A stretch of 64,000 nt of DNA from Spiroplasma endosymbiont of Lonchoptera lutea (GCF_964019715.1 NZ_OZ026463.1:1252220-1316219); one strand, 5' to 3'. Positions 10,827 through 21,872 are shown, counted from the first letter of the stretch. Made by a program: numbers and translations. The notes: generated by a model not told the origin, from the sequence alone.

Positions 10827-12035
10827 ATGATTAGAAAAGAAAAATGGCTTTATTTAATTGCTAATGTAATATTAATATGAAACCTTGTATATTTTATTAT
10901 TGCTAATTACCTAAGTAGTGAAGTTGTTCTTTGAAGTGATGTTTTTAAAGATTCTTTACTATTGTCTTCAACAAAAATTCTTTTGTTACCATTATTATCG
11001 CTACTTATTAGTTTAATAAGTATTGCTGTTGCTTTATTTTTAAATTTTAAAAATTATAAAACTAAGCAAAGTAAATATCTTATTGCTTGAATTTTTTTAT
11101 TATCATTATCAATGGCAATATCTTTAATGTTATCTTTTTATTCGCAAATATCATTAGCAATATATATGGATGGTGGTAACAGTGGCTTAAGTATTTCGTG
11201 GTTAAATAGTCGTTCAATTTGAATTATCGGCGGAGTAGTAATCGTTGCTAAAATTGTTGCTATTGTTGAGTTTGCAATGAATTATAATTCATTATTAAAA
11301 TATAACTTGCTATTAGAAAATAGTTTTGAAGATGGAACAGCGTTTAATTTAAATTCTAATTTACAAAATATGAAATATAATAATAAAGAACCAAAAACGG
11401 AATATATCCCTAATATTAATAATGTTTATGCTGGTTATGTAAATCCTAGTTATAATGGTAGTTTAAGTGCCACAATGAATATTAAAAGCGATGATATTAA
11501 TGACTTTTATGCTAAAGAAAATTTATTACAGGATAATAATATTAAACCATTAATAAAAGAAAATGAAAAATTTAATAGTTTGGGAGTTGTAAATCCGTTA
11601 TCAAATATTACACCAGCAACAATGGGATTTACACAGCAAATTAAAAATGAATATGAAAAGGATTTTGTTTTGGTTCAGGAATTGCATCGTATTAATATGG
11701 CACAAAGTAATGCTCATGTTGCGAAGTTAATTAATATTTTTTATAATCGTTATGACCGTGGTTTGGATCTTGATGTTGATCGGGTAATGCTCTTAATCTA
11801 TCGGGTAGCGTTAGAACACGAACCGCTTTTTGGATATTTAAAAGATGCTATTTTATATAAACTAGATAGCAAATTTATTTCTGATTTAGCTCGTAAATGA
11901 TTTAATTCTTATGCTAATAAGGTAAATAATTTTTATAGTACTAGTCGTTCTGCTTTTAAGAAAAGTCTTAATGAAGGAATAATTATTATGGATAATGATA
12001 TTGAAAAGTATTTGCAAGAATCGGTACCGAGATAG
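10827..12035 (+). CDS. Four-TM membrane protein with long soluble tail, unknown
   Basis: The 402-aa frame runs from ATG 10827 to TAG. Four hydrophobic segments lie in the first ~150 residues (near 8-25, 50-75, 85-108 and 128-148). A roughly 250-residue polar, Asn-rich tail follows and ends in a helical, charged region (ELHRINMAQSNAHVAKL...). The architecture resembles the repeat protein at 16349. It starts 8 bp after the split membrane gene and so probably belonged to the same transcription unit. The family was not recognised. Confidence 0.75.
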
Positions 12036-12047
12036 TTTTATTAGTTT

Positions 12048-12575
12048 ATGCAAATATTATCATTAGAACAAAAAAATCTTGTTATTCATAATTTATTAAA
12101 CGAGCAAGTTGGTATTGTTCCTACCGATACCGTATATGGTTTAGTGGGAATTTATTCTTCGCAATTTGTCGCTAAAAGAATCTCGCATTTAAAATTAAGA
12201 GATAAAAATAAACCATTGGCAGTTATTGTTAGTGGTATTGCAATGGCAAAAGATATTGGGGTTATTACTTCGCAAGTTGAACAGTTATATGAATCGTATC
12301 CTCGGGGGAAAATAACAATTATTGTTAAACAAAAAGTGAATGTCACAGAAACGATAGCGATTAGAATTACCAATTATCGCTGGTTACAAGATATTGTTTA
12401 TCAAACAGGACCACTATTTGCCACTAGTGCTAATATTCATAATGAAAATCCAATTATAACTGTTAATGAGAATAAACTTGAAGTTGATTTTATTGTTGAA
12501 GGGGGTATTATTGACCAAAAGGCTTCAACAATTATTGATGCTACAGGTAGTGAGATTGTTATTATTCGTTCATAA
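12048..12575 (+). CDS. tsaC: Threonylcarbamoyl-AMP synthase (YrdC/Sua5 domain)
   Basis: The 175-aa protein is the YrdC domain alone. PTDTVYGLVG (residues 25-34) and KLRDKNKPLAVIV carry the substrate-binding Lys/Arg, and a TSAN motif follows (ATSANIHNENP). It makes threonylcarbamoyl-AMP from Thr, bicarbonate and ATP, the first step of t6A formation at A37 of ANN-decoding tRNAs. The partners tsaE and tsaB are at 54721 and 56530 in this window. It lacks the extra C-terminal Sua5 domain. Confidence 0.88.
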   Translation: MQILSLEQKNLVIHNLLNEQVGIVPTDTVYGLVGIYSSQFVAKRISHLKLRDKNKPLAVIVSGIAMAKDIGVITSQVEQLYESYPRGKITIIVKQKVNVTETIAIRITNYRWLQDIVYQTGPLFATSANIHNENPIITVNENKLEVDFIVEGGIIDQKASTIIDATGSEIVIIRS

Positions 12576-12610
12576 GTTATATTAGGCGTTATTGTATTAA
12601 TATTTTTTAT

Positions 12611-12992
12611 CCTGAAATGTAAAATTAAAAAGGACACTTATATAAAAAACAAATTGTGTTAATTCTATAATTAAGAAAAGAAAGGAATTAGCACAATGTA
12701 TAAGTATCTGACTATTGAATCAATAATAGCAATAAAAGAATATAAAAGTTATGGATTTTCTATTCGTAAAATAGCAAAAGCAATTGATTATAGTAAATCA
12801 ACTGTACACAGAGTTTGTAAATTATTAAATCAAAACTTATTACCATTAGAAATATTGAATCAAGTTCAAAAAAATAAACAAAATGCAGGTAGAAAATTAA
12901 TAATTTTAACTTTAACAGAAATTAATACTATCAATCATTTGTTAATTACTAAAAATTATGCTCTTGATATAATTGCTGATTTTTTAAAGAAA
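12611..12992 (+). mobile_element. IS-A 5' part (382 bp), interrupted
   Basis: It starts with the CCTGAAATG terminus and includes the transposase start (ATG 12696), reading through the helix-turn-helix. It stops at ...TTTAAAGAAA, where another IS-A is inserted in the opposite orientation. The missing 3' part is not on the far side of that insertion but at 51787-52468. The two parts add to 1064 bp, which is 1061 plus a 3-bp AAA duplication. Confidence 0.88.
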
Positions 12993-14053
12993 CCTGAATT
13001 GTAAATATAAATGGGACAGTTTTTTAAAATAATTGTATTAAATCTATTGGTCTTTTATAAGATAATGATTTTCTGGGTGTAGAATTAATTTGAAATGCTA
13101 TAGAATTTAAGTCTTTTTGTTTATATGAAGATAAATCAGTAGATTTTGATAAATATCTTCTTAAAATACCATTATTGTTCTCATTTAAACCTCTTTGACA
13201 AGGTTTTCCGGCATCTGCAAAATAAATTTTAACATTACAATTTTTTTCAATTAATTTTCATTTACTAAATTCTTTACCACGATCAAAAGTAATAGTTTTA
13301 ATTGTTCCTGGTATTAATTTTGAAATAAATTTTATTATACTTTGTGTAATACTTTCTGCTTTATGATTTTTAGTTTTCAAAGGAATTGTGGTTTTTGATC
13401 ATATATCAGCTAAAGTAATAATAGAACTTTTATGATCTTTACCAACGATAGTATCTCCCTCTAAATGGCCAAATTCTTGTATATTTTTAATATTTGGAAT
13501 GATTAAATTTCTTTCATGAATAGATTTACAATTATTAATTCTACCCCTAGTTTCTTTTTGTTTATGAGGTTTATTTTTGCCTTTTCTCAATAAATTTTTT
13601 TCATCAAAACCCATTCGATTTGTTTTAAACATGTTATATAAAGTTTTTGTTGAAATATTTTTTATTTTATTTTTCTTTAAAAAATCAGCAATTATATCAA
13701 GAGCATAATTTTTAGTAATTAACAAATGATTGATAGTATTAATTTCTGTTAAAGTTAAAATTATTAATTTTCTACCTGCATTTTGTTTATTTTTTTGAAC
13801 TTGATTCAATATTTCTAATGGTAATAAGTTTTGATTTAATAATTTACAAACTCTGTGTACAGTTGATTTACTATAATCAATTGCTTTTGCTATTTTACGA
13901 ATAGAAAATCCATAACTTTTATATTCTTTTATTGCTATTATTGATTCAATAGTCAGATACTTATACATTGTGCTAATTCCTTTCTTTTCTTAATTATAGA
14001 ATTAACACAATTTGTTTTTTATATAAGTGTCCTTTTTAATTTTATATTTCAGG
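12993..14053 (-). mobile_element. IS-A copy (IS30 family), complete
   Basis: This 1061-bp element has termini CCTGAATTGTAAA and (reversed) CCTGAAATATAAA, and is inserted inside another IS-A. The left flank is IS-A position 382; the right flank is TTAATTAAT and then IS-B-type sequence. The two flanks do not share a target duplication with each other, but each matches a flank of the copy at 50726-51786. Confidence 0.88.
13024..13968 (-). CDS. IS-A transposase (IS30 family)
   Basis: The 314-aa protein starts at ATG 13968 after AAAGGAATTAG. The N-terminal helix-turn-helix reads FSIRKIAKAIDYSKSTVHRV. The catalytic core has EGDTIVGK, TFDRGKEF and NENNNGILRRY in IS30 order. UGA is Trp in the sequence after ADI (ADIWSK). 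The reading frame appears undamaged. Confidence 0.9.
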
Positions 14054-14062
14054 TTAATTAAT

Positions 14063-15122
14063 GCCAAATTGTAAAGTTAAGTGCAACTAAATTATTTTTC
14101 TAACCAAATATTCGATTGGCGAAAGATAATTTAGTATTTTTCTTGGTCTTTGGTTTAAAGACAATATAAATTTATGAACTGCATTTTTAGTAGTGTTTGA
14201 AAAATTAAATTTTTTAGGAAATTTTTCTCTAATTAAACCATTAGTATTTTCATTAGTACCTCTTTGTCAAGGTGAATATGCATCAGCAAAATAAATTTTA
14301 ACATTACAATTTTTTTCAATTAATTTTCATTTACTAAATTCTTTACCACGATCAAAAGTAATAGTTTTAATTGTTCCTAGTATTAATTTTGAAATAAATT
14401 TTATTATACTTTGTGTAATACTTTCTGCTTTATGATTTTTAGTTTTCAAAGGAATTGTGGTTTTTGATCATATATCAGCTAAAGTAATAATAGAACTTTT
14501 ATGATCTTTACCAACGATAGTATCTCCCTCTAAATGGCCAAATTCTTGTATATTTTTAATATTTGGAATGATTAAATTTCTTTCATGAATAGATTTACAA
14601 TTATTAATTCTGCCCCTAGTTTCTTTTTGTTTATGAGGTTTATTTTTGCCTTTTCTCAATAAATTTTTTTCATCAAAACCCATTCGATTTGTTTTAAACA
14701 TGTTATATAAAGTTTTTGTTGAAATATTTTTTATTTTATTTTTCTTTAAAAAATCAGCAATTATATCAAGAGCATAATTTTTAGTAATTAACAAATGATT
14801 GATAGTATTAATTTCTGTTAAAGTTAAAATTATTAATTTTCTACCTGCATTTTGTTTATTTTTTTGAACTTGATTCAATATTTCTAATGGTAATAAGTTT
14901 TGATTTAATAATTTACAAACTCTGTGTACAGTTGATTTACTATAATCAATTGCTTTTGCTATTTTACGAATAGAAAATCCATAACTTTTATATTCTTTTA
15001 TTGCTATTATTGATTCAATAGTCAGATACTTATACATTGTGCTAATTCCTTTCTTTTCTTAATTATAGAATTAACACAATTTGTTTTTTATATAAGTGTC
15101 CTTTTTAATTTTACATTTCAGG
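14063..15122 (-). mobile_element. Chimeric IS30 element: IS-A front, IS-B back
   Basis: The right side (from 14320 to 15122) is IS-A from its CCTGAAATG terminus inward. The left side (14063 to 14285) is the IS-B 3' end, ending GCCAAATTG. The join lies in 14286-14319, a 34-base stretch identical in IS-A and IS-B (starting GCAAAATAAATTTTAACATT). The element thus has one terminus of each type. Confidence 0.88.
14087..15037 (-). CDS. Chimeric IS30 transposase (IS-A N-term, IS-B C-term)
   Basis: The frame stays open across the crossover and gives 316 aa. About 250 residues are IS-A type, with helix-turn-helix and both catalytic aspartates (EGDT, TFDRGKEF). About 66 residues are IS-B type, with the glutamate region NENTNGLIREKF and the tail PIEYLVRKII. 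The crossover falls in a conserved NVKIYFADA segment at the same codon phase. Whether it is active, and on which ends, cannot be told; its own element has mismatched termini. Confidence 0.82.
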
Positions 15123-15130
15123 TAATTAAT

Positions 15131-16207
15131 GCCAAATTGTAAAGTTAAGTGCAACTAAATTATTTTTCTAACCAAATATTCGATTGGCGAAAGATAATTT
15201 AGTATTTTTCTTGGTCTTTGGTTTAAAGACAATATAAATTTATGAACTGCATTTTTAGTAGTGTTTGAAAAATTAAATTTTTTAGGAAATTTTTCTCTAA
15301 TTAAACCATTAGTATTTTCATTAGTACCTCTTTGTCAAGGTGAATATGCATCAGCAAAATAAATTTTAACATTACAATTTTTTTCAAGTTGTTGTCAATT
15401 AGCAAATTCTTTACCCCTATCAAATGTTATAGTCTTAACAAGATTATTTGGAAGAATTGATAAATAATGACTAATATTTTTGTTAATAACTTTAGTAGTT
15501 CTATTTTCAACTAATATTGCTAAAGTAAATCTTGATGTTCTTTCAACTAAAGTTATTAAACATGATTTACTTTTACCTCGTGATGATACTACAGTATCAC
15601 CTTCTCAATGGCCAAGAGTTATGCGATTATTAACATTTCGTTCTTTAATGGATTTACCATTAAATTTACCCCGATTTTCTTGAGATTTTCGTTTCTTACC
15701 TTTTCTTCTTAAATTTTTACTAGTAACCTTTTCAAGTAATCCAGAATAAATTCAATTGTAAATTGTTTTAAAACTAATAATTCATTCTTGATGAAAATTT
15801 TTAATTCTGCCATAAATTTGTTCAGGCGATCAACCTAATAATAATTTTTGTTGTACATATTTTACTAATTCTCTATTTTTAAATTTATGAAAATAAACAT
15901 GTAATTGTTTTCTATTTTCTGCTTTATTTTGTGCAATTAATGAAAAATAATGATTATTATCTTTATTTCTATTAACTTCTCGATTAATAGTACTAATACT
16001 TCGATTAAGATTTTTAGCTATTTCACTAATTTTTACTTTAAATTTCAATTGATTCTCAATATAAATTCTTTCATCTATGCCAAGATGTTTGTATCCCATA
16101 TAAAAACTCCTTAAATTTACTTTTTCTAAAATAAACTTAGCATCATGAAATTTTTATATGAAATCTTTTGCAATTTTATTTACTTGCACTTACAAGTATA
16201 ATTCAGC
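15131..16207 (-). mobile_element. IS-B copy 2 (IS30 family), complete
   Basis: This 1077-bp element is flanked by the 4-bp direct repeat TAAT (15127-15130 and 16208-16211). The left flank is the 8-bp spacer TAATTAAT that follows the IS-A terminus. Confidence 0.9.
15155..16099 (-). CDS. IS-B transposase (IS30 family)
   Basis: The 314-aa intact frame has the same domain order as in copy 1, with the usual TLGHWEGDT motif preserved. It is a DDE transposase acting on the IS-B ends. AAGGAG precedes the ATG. Confidence 0.9.
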
Positions 16208-16298
16208 TAATAATATATAAAAACTCTTTATTTTATTGAAGTTATTCAATAATTTTTTTATAAAATGGTGTATAATTTAATAAAATAAAAGGAAAATA

Positions 16299-16358
16299 AT
16301 GGTTTATTTCTTGAATTTAAGTAAATGGATATTAAGGGGTGAAAAGCAATGACATTAA
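16299..16358 (+). CDS. Possible leader ORF (19 aa) overlapping the repeat-protein start
   Basis: ATG 16299 follows AAAGGAAA and opens a 19-codon frame (one UGA-Trp) whose TAA overlaps the first ten bases of the next gene. A TATAAT lies at 16271-16276. If transcription starts just below it, this would be the first frame on the message, and stop-start overlap could couple translation. Without comparison it may be chance. Confidence 0.25.
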
Positions 16359-18679
16359 TGATTATGGGAGCAATAATGATATTTTTATCTACGCTTTTAG
16401 GGGTATTTTTATTAGTGTTATCAATGCCAATTATTTTTAATTTTATTACTAATGAAATTTGGTTAGAAAAATTATTTTTAAGATTTGGTAAAGAAAATTT
16501 TTCTTTTGCATTAATTAAATTAAAAAATGATTTAATGAGTAATCTTGTAATTTATGTATTTTTTGGAATTTTAATTACCCTATTTTTTGTTTTAGTAACA
16601 ATAGTAATATCACAAATTCGTCATCGTAAAAATCATAAAGTGGCAATTAGACTATTTTATACAAATTTTGCTTTAACGGGAATTATTTTTACTATTTTGG
16701 TTTTAATGATTATTTTTACGGGAATATGATGATTTTCATTTATTTTAGCAGTTTTAGCAATGGGGTTATTTTTTTTACAAAATTCCTTCTTATCATTAAT
16801 TAAAAATTCTATTAATCATAAAGAATACCAAATTGGTAATATTATTACTGCGGGTGATGGAAAAATTAGTAATGAAAATTATTTAGATATTAATAACGAA
16901 ATTGTAAATATTAGAAAAAATAGTATTCAAGCACAACAATCATTGTCTTTAGTAAAAGAACAGTTACAGTCAGAGTTTTTAAATGATAAAGACTATGAAA
17001 CTAATGAAATTGATAACAATAAGTTGGTGGTAAAGTCAAAAGCATCCTTACCAGATATTTTAAATCCAATGTTGTTAAAAGAGAATAAAGATGATGGTGA
17101 TGCGATTCGTAAAATAATTGCAGAACCGATTTATCAAAAAGATTCAAAAAATAATGTGATATCATCAGATGAACAAAAGGAAGCTGATGATAAAAACCAA
17201 GTGGATATTAATAATGAATATTTACAAGTTAAGCAACCGGAGGAGTGTTCATATGTTGCTCCAAGTGAATTGGAGGATGACGACGGTAAACAACCATTGA
17301 TGAGTAATAGTTCACAAACTGGTAGTAGGGAAGATGATTTTGTGAAGCAGTCATTTGCTAATGGGTATTATCAAGGACAGCAATATTCACAAGTTCAGGA
17401 ACAAATAGTGCCATTAGGTGAACAAAAGGAAGCTGATGGTAAAAACCAAGTGGATATTAATAATGAATATTTACAAGTTAAGCAACCGGAGGAGTGTTCA
17501 TATGTTGCTCCAAGTGAATTGGAGGATAACGATGGTAAACAACCATTGATGAGTAATAGTTCACAAACTGGTAGTAGGGAAGATGATTTTGTGAAGCAGT
17601 CATTTGCTAATGGGTATTATCAAGGACAGCAATATTCACAAGTTCAGGAACAAATAGTGCCATTAGGTGAACAAAAGGAAGCTGATGGTAAAAACCAAGT
17701 GGATATTAATAATGAATATTTACAAGTTAAGCAACCGGAGGAGTGTTCATATGTTGCTCCAAGTGAATTGGAGGATGACGATGGTAAACAACCATTGATG
17801 AGTAATAGTTCACAAACTGGTAGTAGGGAAGATGATTTTGTGAAGCAGTCATTTGCTAATGGGTATTATCAAGGACAGCAATATTCACAAGTTCAGGAAC
17901 AAATAGTGCCATTAGGTGAACAAAAGGAAGCTGATGGTAAAAACCAAGTGGATATTAATAATGAATATTTACAAGTTAAGCAACCGGAGGAGTGTTCATA
18001 TGTTGCTCCAAGTGAATTGGAGGATGACGATGGTAAACAACCATTGATGAGTAATAGTTCACAAACTGGTAGTAGGGAAGATGATTTTGTGAAGCAGTCA
18101 TTTGCTAATGGGTATTATCAAGGACAGCAATATTCACAAGTTCAGGAACAAATAGTGCCATTAGGTGAACAAAAGGAAGCTGATGATACAGACATTGAGC
18201 CTAATAAAATTTATTGTCATTCATCGATGACAGGAAAAACTGTTGAAATTGTTCCACAAAAGACAAGAAAATTTTTATTTGCTAATCTTCCAGGAAAACC
18301 AGATGAGTTAGAAAGTCCGGTGTATGAATATAATCCGATTGAAGAACAAGATAAGAAACCAAAACAGGACAAAAAGAAGAATCACGAAAGTCGTTCTTAT
18401 GGAATTTTTGACCAAACAATGCAGCGCCGAGCTAATCCAGTAGGAATACAAGAAGCAGTTTCCTATCCACAAGGATATGTGCAAGCAAGATATCAAACAA
18501 AATCTAATTATTATGAACAACCAACATTAAATATTAATTTACCGAATCAAGAAACATATAATAAATCTGTTGTTAATCAACAATTTGATGTAGCAGCAAT
18601 TGCAGAGCATTATCATTCGCAATATCCAAATTATATATTTACTAATGATAGTTGTCCTATTTGTTATCAAGGCGGTTAG
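16349..18679 (+). CDS. Four-TM membrane protein with four 83-aa repeats
   Basis: The 776-aa frame starts at ATG 16349 with AAGGGG upstream. Hydrophobic segments lie near residues 3-25, 65-90, 105-125 and 128-148. Then comes a linker and, from residue ~275, four tandem 83-residue repeats (17171-18166), acidic and Gln-rich and starting EQKEAD. The repeats are almost identical. The tail is basic and Tyr/Gln-rich and ends with a CPIC pair (SCPICYQGG). The family was not recognised. By topology, the tail probably faces the cytoplasm, so it might be a scaffold or cytoskeleton-linked protein rather than a surface antigen; that is inference. It ends at a strong terminator. Confidence 0.75.
17171..18166 (+). 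repeat. Four tandem 249-bp coding repeats
   Basis: Units start at 17171, 17420, 17669 and 17918, and a 5-codon partial fifth begins at 18167. Unit length is 249 bp, so copy number can change without a frameshift. The units differ by only a few bases (for example D/N in LEDDDG versus LEDNDG), which points to recent or ongoing amplification. Confidence 0.95.
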
Positions 18680-18686
18680 TTATTCT

Positions 18687-18728
18687 AAAATCTAGAACTT
18701 ATATATAATTAAGTTCTAGATTTTATTT
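18687..18728. terminator. Terminator after the repeat protein
   Basis: A 15-bp perfect stem (AAAATCTAGAACTTA / TAAGTTCTAGATTTT) with an 8-base loop is followed by ATTTT. Confidence 0.85.
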
Positions 18729-18738
18729 TGGGGATATG

Positions 18739-18767
18739 TTGCATTTTTATAATAAATTAGTTATTAT
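18739..18767 (+). promoter_or_regulatory. Promoter of the rpsL-rpsG-fusA operon
   Basis: TTGCAT and TATTAT are spaced by 17 bp, about 80 bp before rpsL, just after the preceding terminator. Confidence 0.55.
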
Positions 18768-18787
18768 TATAAAGGACTTTATTTAGA

Positions 18788-18807
18788 TACGCACGGTATC
18801 GTGTGTA
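18788..18807 (+). promoter_or_regulatory. Leader hairpin before rpsL
   Basis: TACGCACG-GTAT-CGTGTGTA forms an 8-bp hairpin with one G-U pair. It is GC-rich for this genome and lies between the promoter and the rpsL ribosome binding site. It could be a processing site or a target for S7 feedback; the function is not shown. Confidence 0.4.
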
Positions 18808-18848
18808 TAAAATAATAACACTATGAAAGAATGAAAGGAGTATTAATT

Positions 18849-19262
18849 ATGCCAACAATTAATCAATTGATTCACAAGCCAAGAAAAGGAAAGACTCGTA
18901 AGTCAAGGTCAGCGTTATTAGGAGTAGGATATAACTCATTAAGAAGAAAGCAAACTACTGGTTCTTCTCCCCAAAAAAGAGCAGTATGTAAACTTGTGAA
19001 AACAAAAACGCCAAAGAAACCTAACTCAGCTTTAAGAAAGATTACTCGTGTGCGACTGAGTAATGGTTTAGAAATAACAGCATATATTCCTGGTGAAGGA
19101 CATAACTTGCAGGAGCATTCAGTGGTACTTATTCAAGGCGGAAGAACGAAGGATTTACCAGGAGTGCGCTATCGAGTTATTCGTGGTGTTTTAGATGCGG
19201 CTGGTGTTGAAGGGCGAAAACAAGGTCGTTCAATTTATGGAACAAAGAGACCTAAAAAGTAA
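18849..19262 (+). CDS. rpsL: 30S ribosomal protein S12
   Basis: The 137-aa protein contains the invariant S12 segments [22 protein letters not shown] and [11 protein letters not shown]. It acts at the decoding centre. The ATG at 18849 (MPTINQLI) is chosen over an in-frame ATG at 18831 because AAAGGAG lies 8 bp before 18849 and S12 proteins start at this residue. It is the first gene of the str operon. Confidence 0.97.
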   Translation: MPTINQLIHKPRKGKTRKSRSALLGVGYNSLRRKQTTGSSPQKRAVCKLVKTKTPKKPNSALRKITRVRLSNGLEITAYIPGEGHNLQEHSVVLIQGGRTKDLPGVRYRVIRGVLDAAGVEGRKQGRSIYGTKRPKK

Positions 19263-19285
19263 TAGTTTAAGAAAGGAGTTATTAT

Positions 19286-19753
19286 ATGCGTAAAAGAAGA
19301 GCAGAAAAACGAGATGTTTTACCAGATCCAATATATAATTCAAAGTTGGTTACGAGAGCAATTAATAAAATTATGGTTGATGGTAAAAGAGGAATTGCCC
19401 AAACAATTCTTTATCAAGCTTTTGATATTATTAAAGAAAAAACAAATGATGATCCATCGGATATTTTTAATAAAGCATTAAATAATGTTTCACCACAATT
19501 GGAGTTGAAAGTAAGAAGAATTGGTGGTGCTAATTATCAAGTACCTATTGAGGTATATGAAGAGCGAAAAATGACATTGAGTCTTAGATGATTAATTAAT
19601 TATTCACATAGTCGTAATGGAAAATGTATGGAAGAAAAGTTAGCAGCAGAAATTATTGATGCATCAAATGGTACAGGTGGCGCTGTTAAGAAAAAAGAGG
19701 AAACCGAAAGACAGGCAGAAGCGAACAAAGCCTTTGCTAATTACCGTTGATAA
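19286..19753 (+). CDS. rpsG: 30S ribosomal protein S7
   Basis: The 155-aa protein starts [15 protein letters not shown]. It contains [11 protein letters not shown] and, after a UGA-Trp codon at 19589, [10 protein letters not shown]. It ends FANYRW, a normal S7 C-terminus. It nucleates assembly of the 30S head. AAAGGAG lies 8 bp upstream. It lies in the str operon between rpsL and fusA. Confidence 0.97.
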
Positions 19754-19774
19754 TTTAAGAGGAGTAGATAGAGA

Positions 19775-21853
19775 ATGCCAAGAGAATATAGTTTAGAAAA
19801 AACTCGCAATATGGGTGTTATAGCACATATTGATGCTGGTAAGACTACGGTTACTGAGAGAATTTTGGTACATACTAAAAGAATTCGTAAAGCTAGAGAA
19901 ACCCATGATGGTGGTTCACAAATGGATTGAATGGCTCAAGAACAAGAACGCGGCATTACGATTACTTCAGCAGCAACAACAGCGGTTTGAAGAGAATTCA
20001 GACTTAATCTTATTGATACGCCAGGGCATGTTGATTTTACTGTTGAAGTAGAGCGGTCATTACGAGTATTAGATGGTTCAGTTGTGGTTTTAGATGCCCA
20101 GTCAGGTGTGGAACCACAAACAGAAACAGTTTGAAGGCAAGCAAATACTTACAAGGTACCAAGAATTGTGTTTATTAATAAAATGGATAAAATTGGTGCT
20201 GACTTCTTATATTCTATTAATACAATTTATGACCGTTTACAAGGTAATGCTCATCCAATTCAATTGCCAATTGGTAGTGAAGATAATTTTGATGGTATTA
20301 TTGATTTGATTGAAATGAAAGCATATCATTATAATCAAAATGATATTCATGAAACAGTAGAGGAAATTCCGATCCCTAATGAATTACAAGAGTTAGTTAA
20401 AGAAAAGCGCAGTAGTTTAATTGAAACACTTGCTAAACTTGATGATGAATTAGCGATGCAATATTTAGAAGGCGAAGCGATTGGTGTTGAACAAATTAAA
20501 CAAGCGATTCGTAATGCTACTTTAACAGCTGAATTCTTTCCTGTTGTTTGTGGATCAGCATTTAAAAATAAAGGGGTTAAGTTGTTATTAGATGCGGTTG
20601 TTGATTATTTACCATCGCCATTAGATATCCCAGCCATTAAAGGGGTGCTTCGTAATGGTGAAGAAGCAGAAAGAAAAGCATCTGATGATGAACCTTTTGC
20701 TGCCTTAGCATTTAAAATTATGACTGACCCTTATGTCGGAAAGTTAACTTTCTTTCGTGTTTATTCAGGGGTATTAAACTCAGGTTCTTATATCTTGAAT
20801 GCTACTAAAGATAAACAACAACGCATTGGAAGATTATTAAAAATGCATGCTAATAATCGTGAAGAAATTCAAGAAGTATATGCTGGTGATATTGCAGCGG
20901 CTGTTGGTTTGAAAGATACAACAACTGGTGATACTTTGTGTGATGAGAAGCATGCGATTGTTTTAGAATCAATGATTTTTCCAGAACCAGTTATTTCTTT
21001 AGCATTAGAACCAAAAACTAAAGCTGATCAAGATAAAATGAGTTTAGCGCTATCAAAACTTGCTGAAGAGGATCCAACATTTAAAACATGAACTGATAAT
21101 GAAACTGGACAAACAATTGTTGCGGGAATGGGTGAATTACATCTAGATATTATTGTTGATCGCATGAAACGAGAATTTAAAGTTGAAGTAAATGTTGGAA
21201 ATCCACAAGTATCATATCGTGAAACTATTAAAGCTTCATCTGATTGTGAAGGTAAATATATTAAACAATCAGGTGGTCGTGGACAATATGGGCATGTATG
21301 AATTAAATTTGAACCTAATCCAGATAAAGGATTTGAATTTGTTGATAAGATTGTTGGTGGTAGAGTTCCCCGCGAATATATTAGTTCTGTTAAAGTGGGA
21401 CTAGAAGCTAGTTTATCTGGTGGTGTTTTAGCGGGATATCCATTAATTAATATTAAAGCAACATTATTTGATGGGTCATATCATGATGTTGATTCATCAG
21501 AGATGGCATTTAAGATTGCGGCTTCAATGGCTTTAAAAGAAATTAAGAAGCATTCGCAACCAGTATTGTTAGAACCAATTATGACTGTTGAAGTTGTAGC
21601 ACCAGAAGTATATTATGGTGATGTGATCGGAAATCTTTCTTCAAGAAGAGGTCAGATTGAAGGCAGTGAGCAAAGAGGTAATGTTCAAGTTATTAAAGCT
21701 AAAGTACCGTTAGCAGAAATGTTTGGGTACGCAACTGATTTGAGGTCCTTTACACAAGGAAGAGCAAGTTATACAATGCAGTTTTCTCACTATCAAGAAA
21801 CACCAAAATCGGTTAGTGAAAAAATTGTTGCCCAAAATTCAAAACAAGGATAA
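19775..21853 (+). CDS. fusA: Translation elongation factor G
   Basis: The 692-aa five-domain GTPase has the P-loop AHIDAGKTT near the N-terminus, [11 protein letters not shown] (switch I), DTPGHVDF (switch II), [10 protein letters not shown] (G4) and SAFKNKG (G5). It drives ribosomal translocation. UGA-Trp codons interrupt the plain six-frame reading at several points, but the frame is continuous. GAGGAG precedes the ATG, 21 bp after rpsG. Standard str operon position. Confidence 0.97.
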
Positions 21854-21872
21854 TAATTTTGTTGTTAGCAAC

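Noticed and set aside
17171-18166. CRISPR-like or minisatellite array
   Set aside because: The 249-bp units are contiguous, without spacers, and lie fully in one reading frame of a membrane protein.
18831-18848. Upstream ATG for rpsL
   Set aside because: The ribosome binding site lies between this ATG and the family-typical start at 18849.
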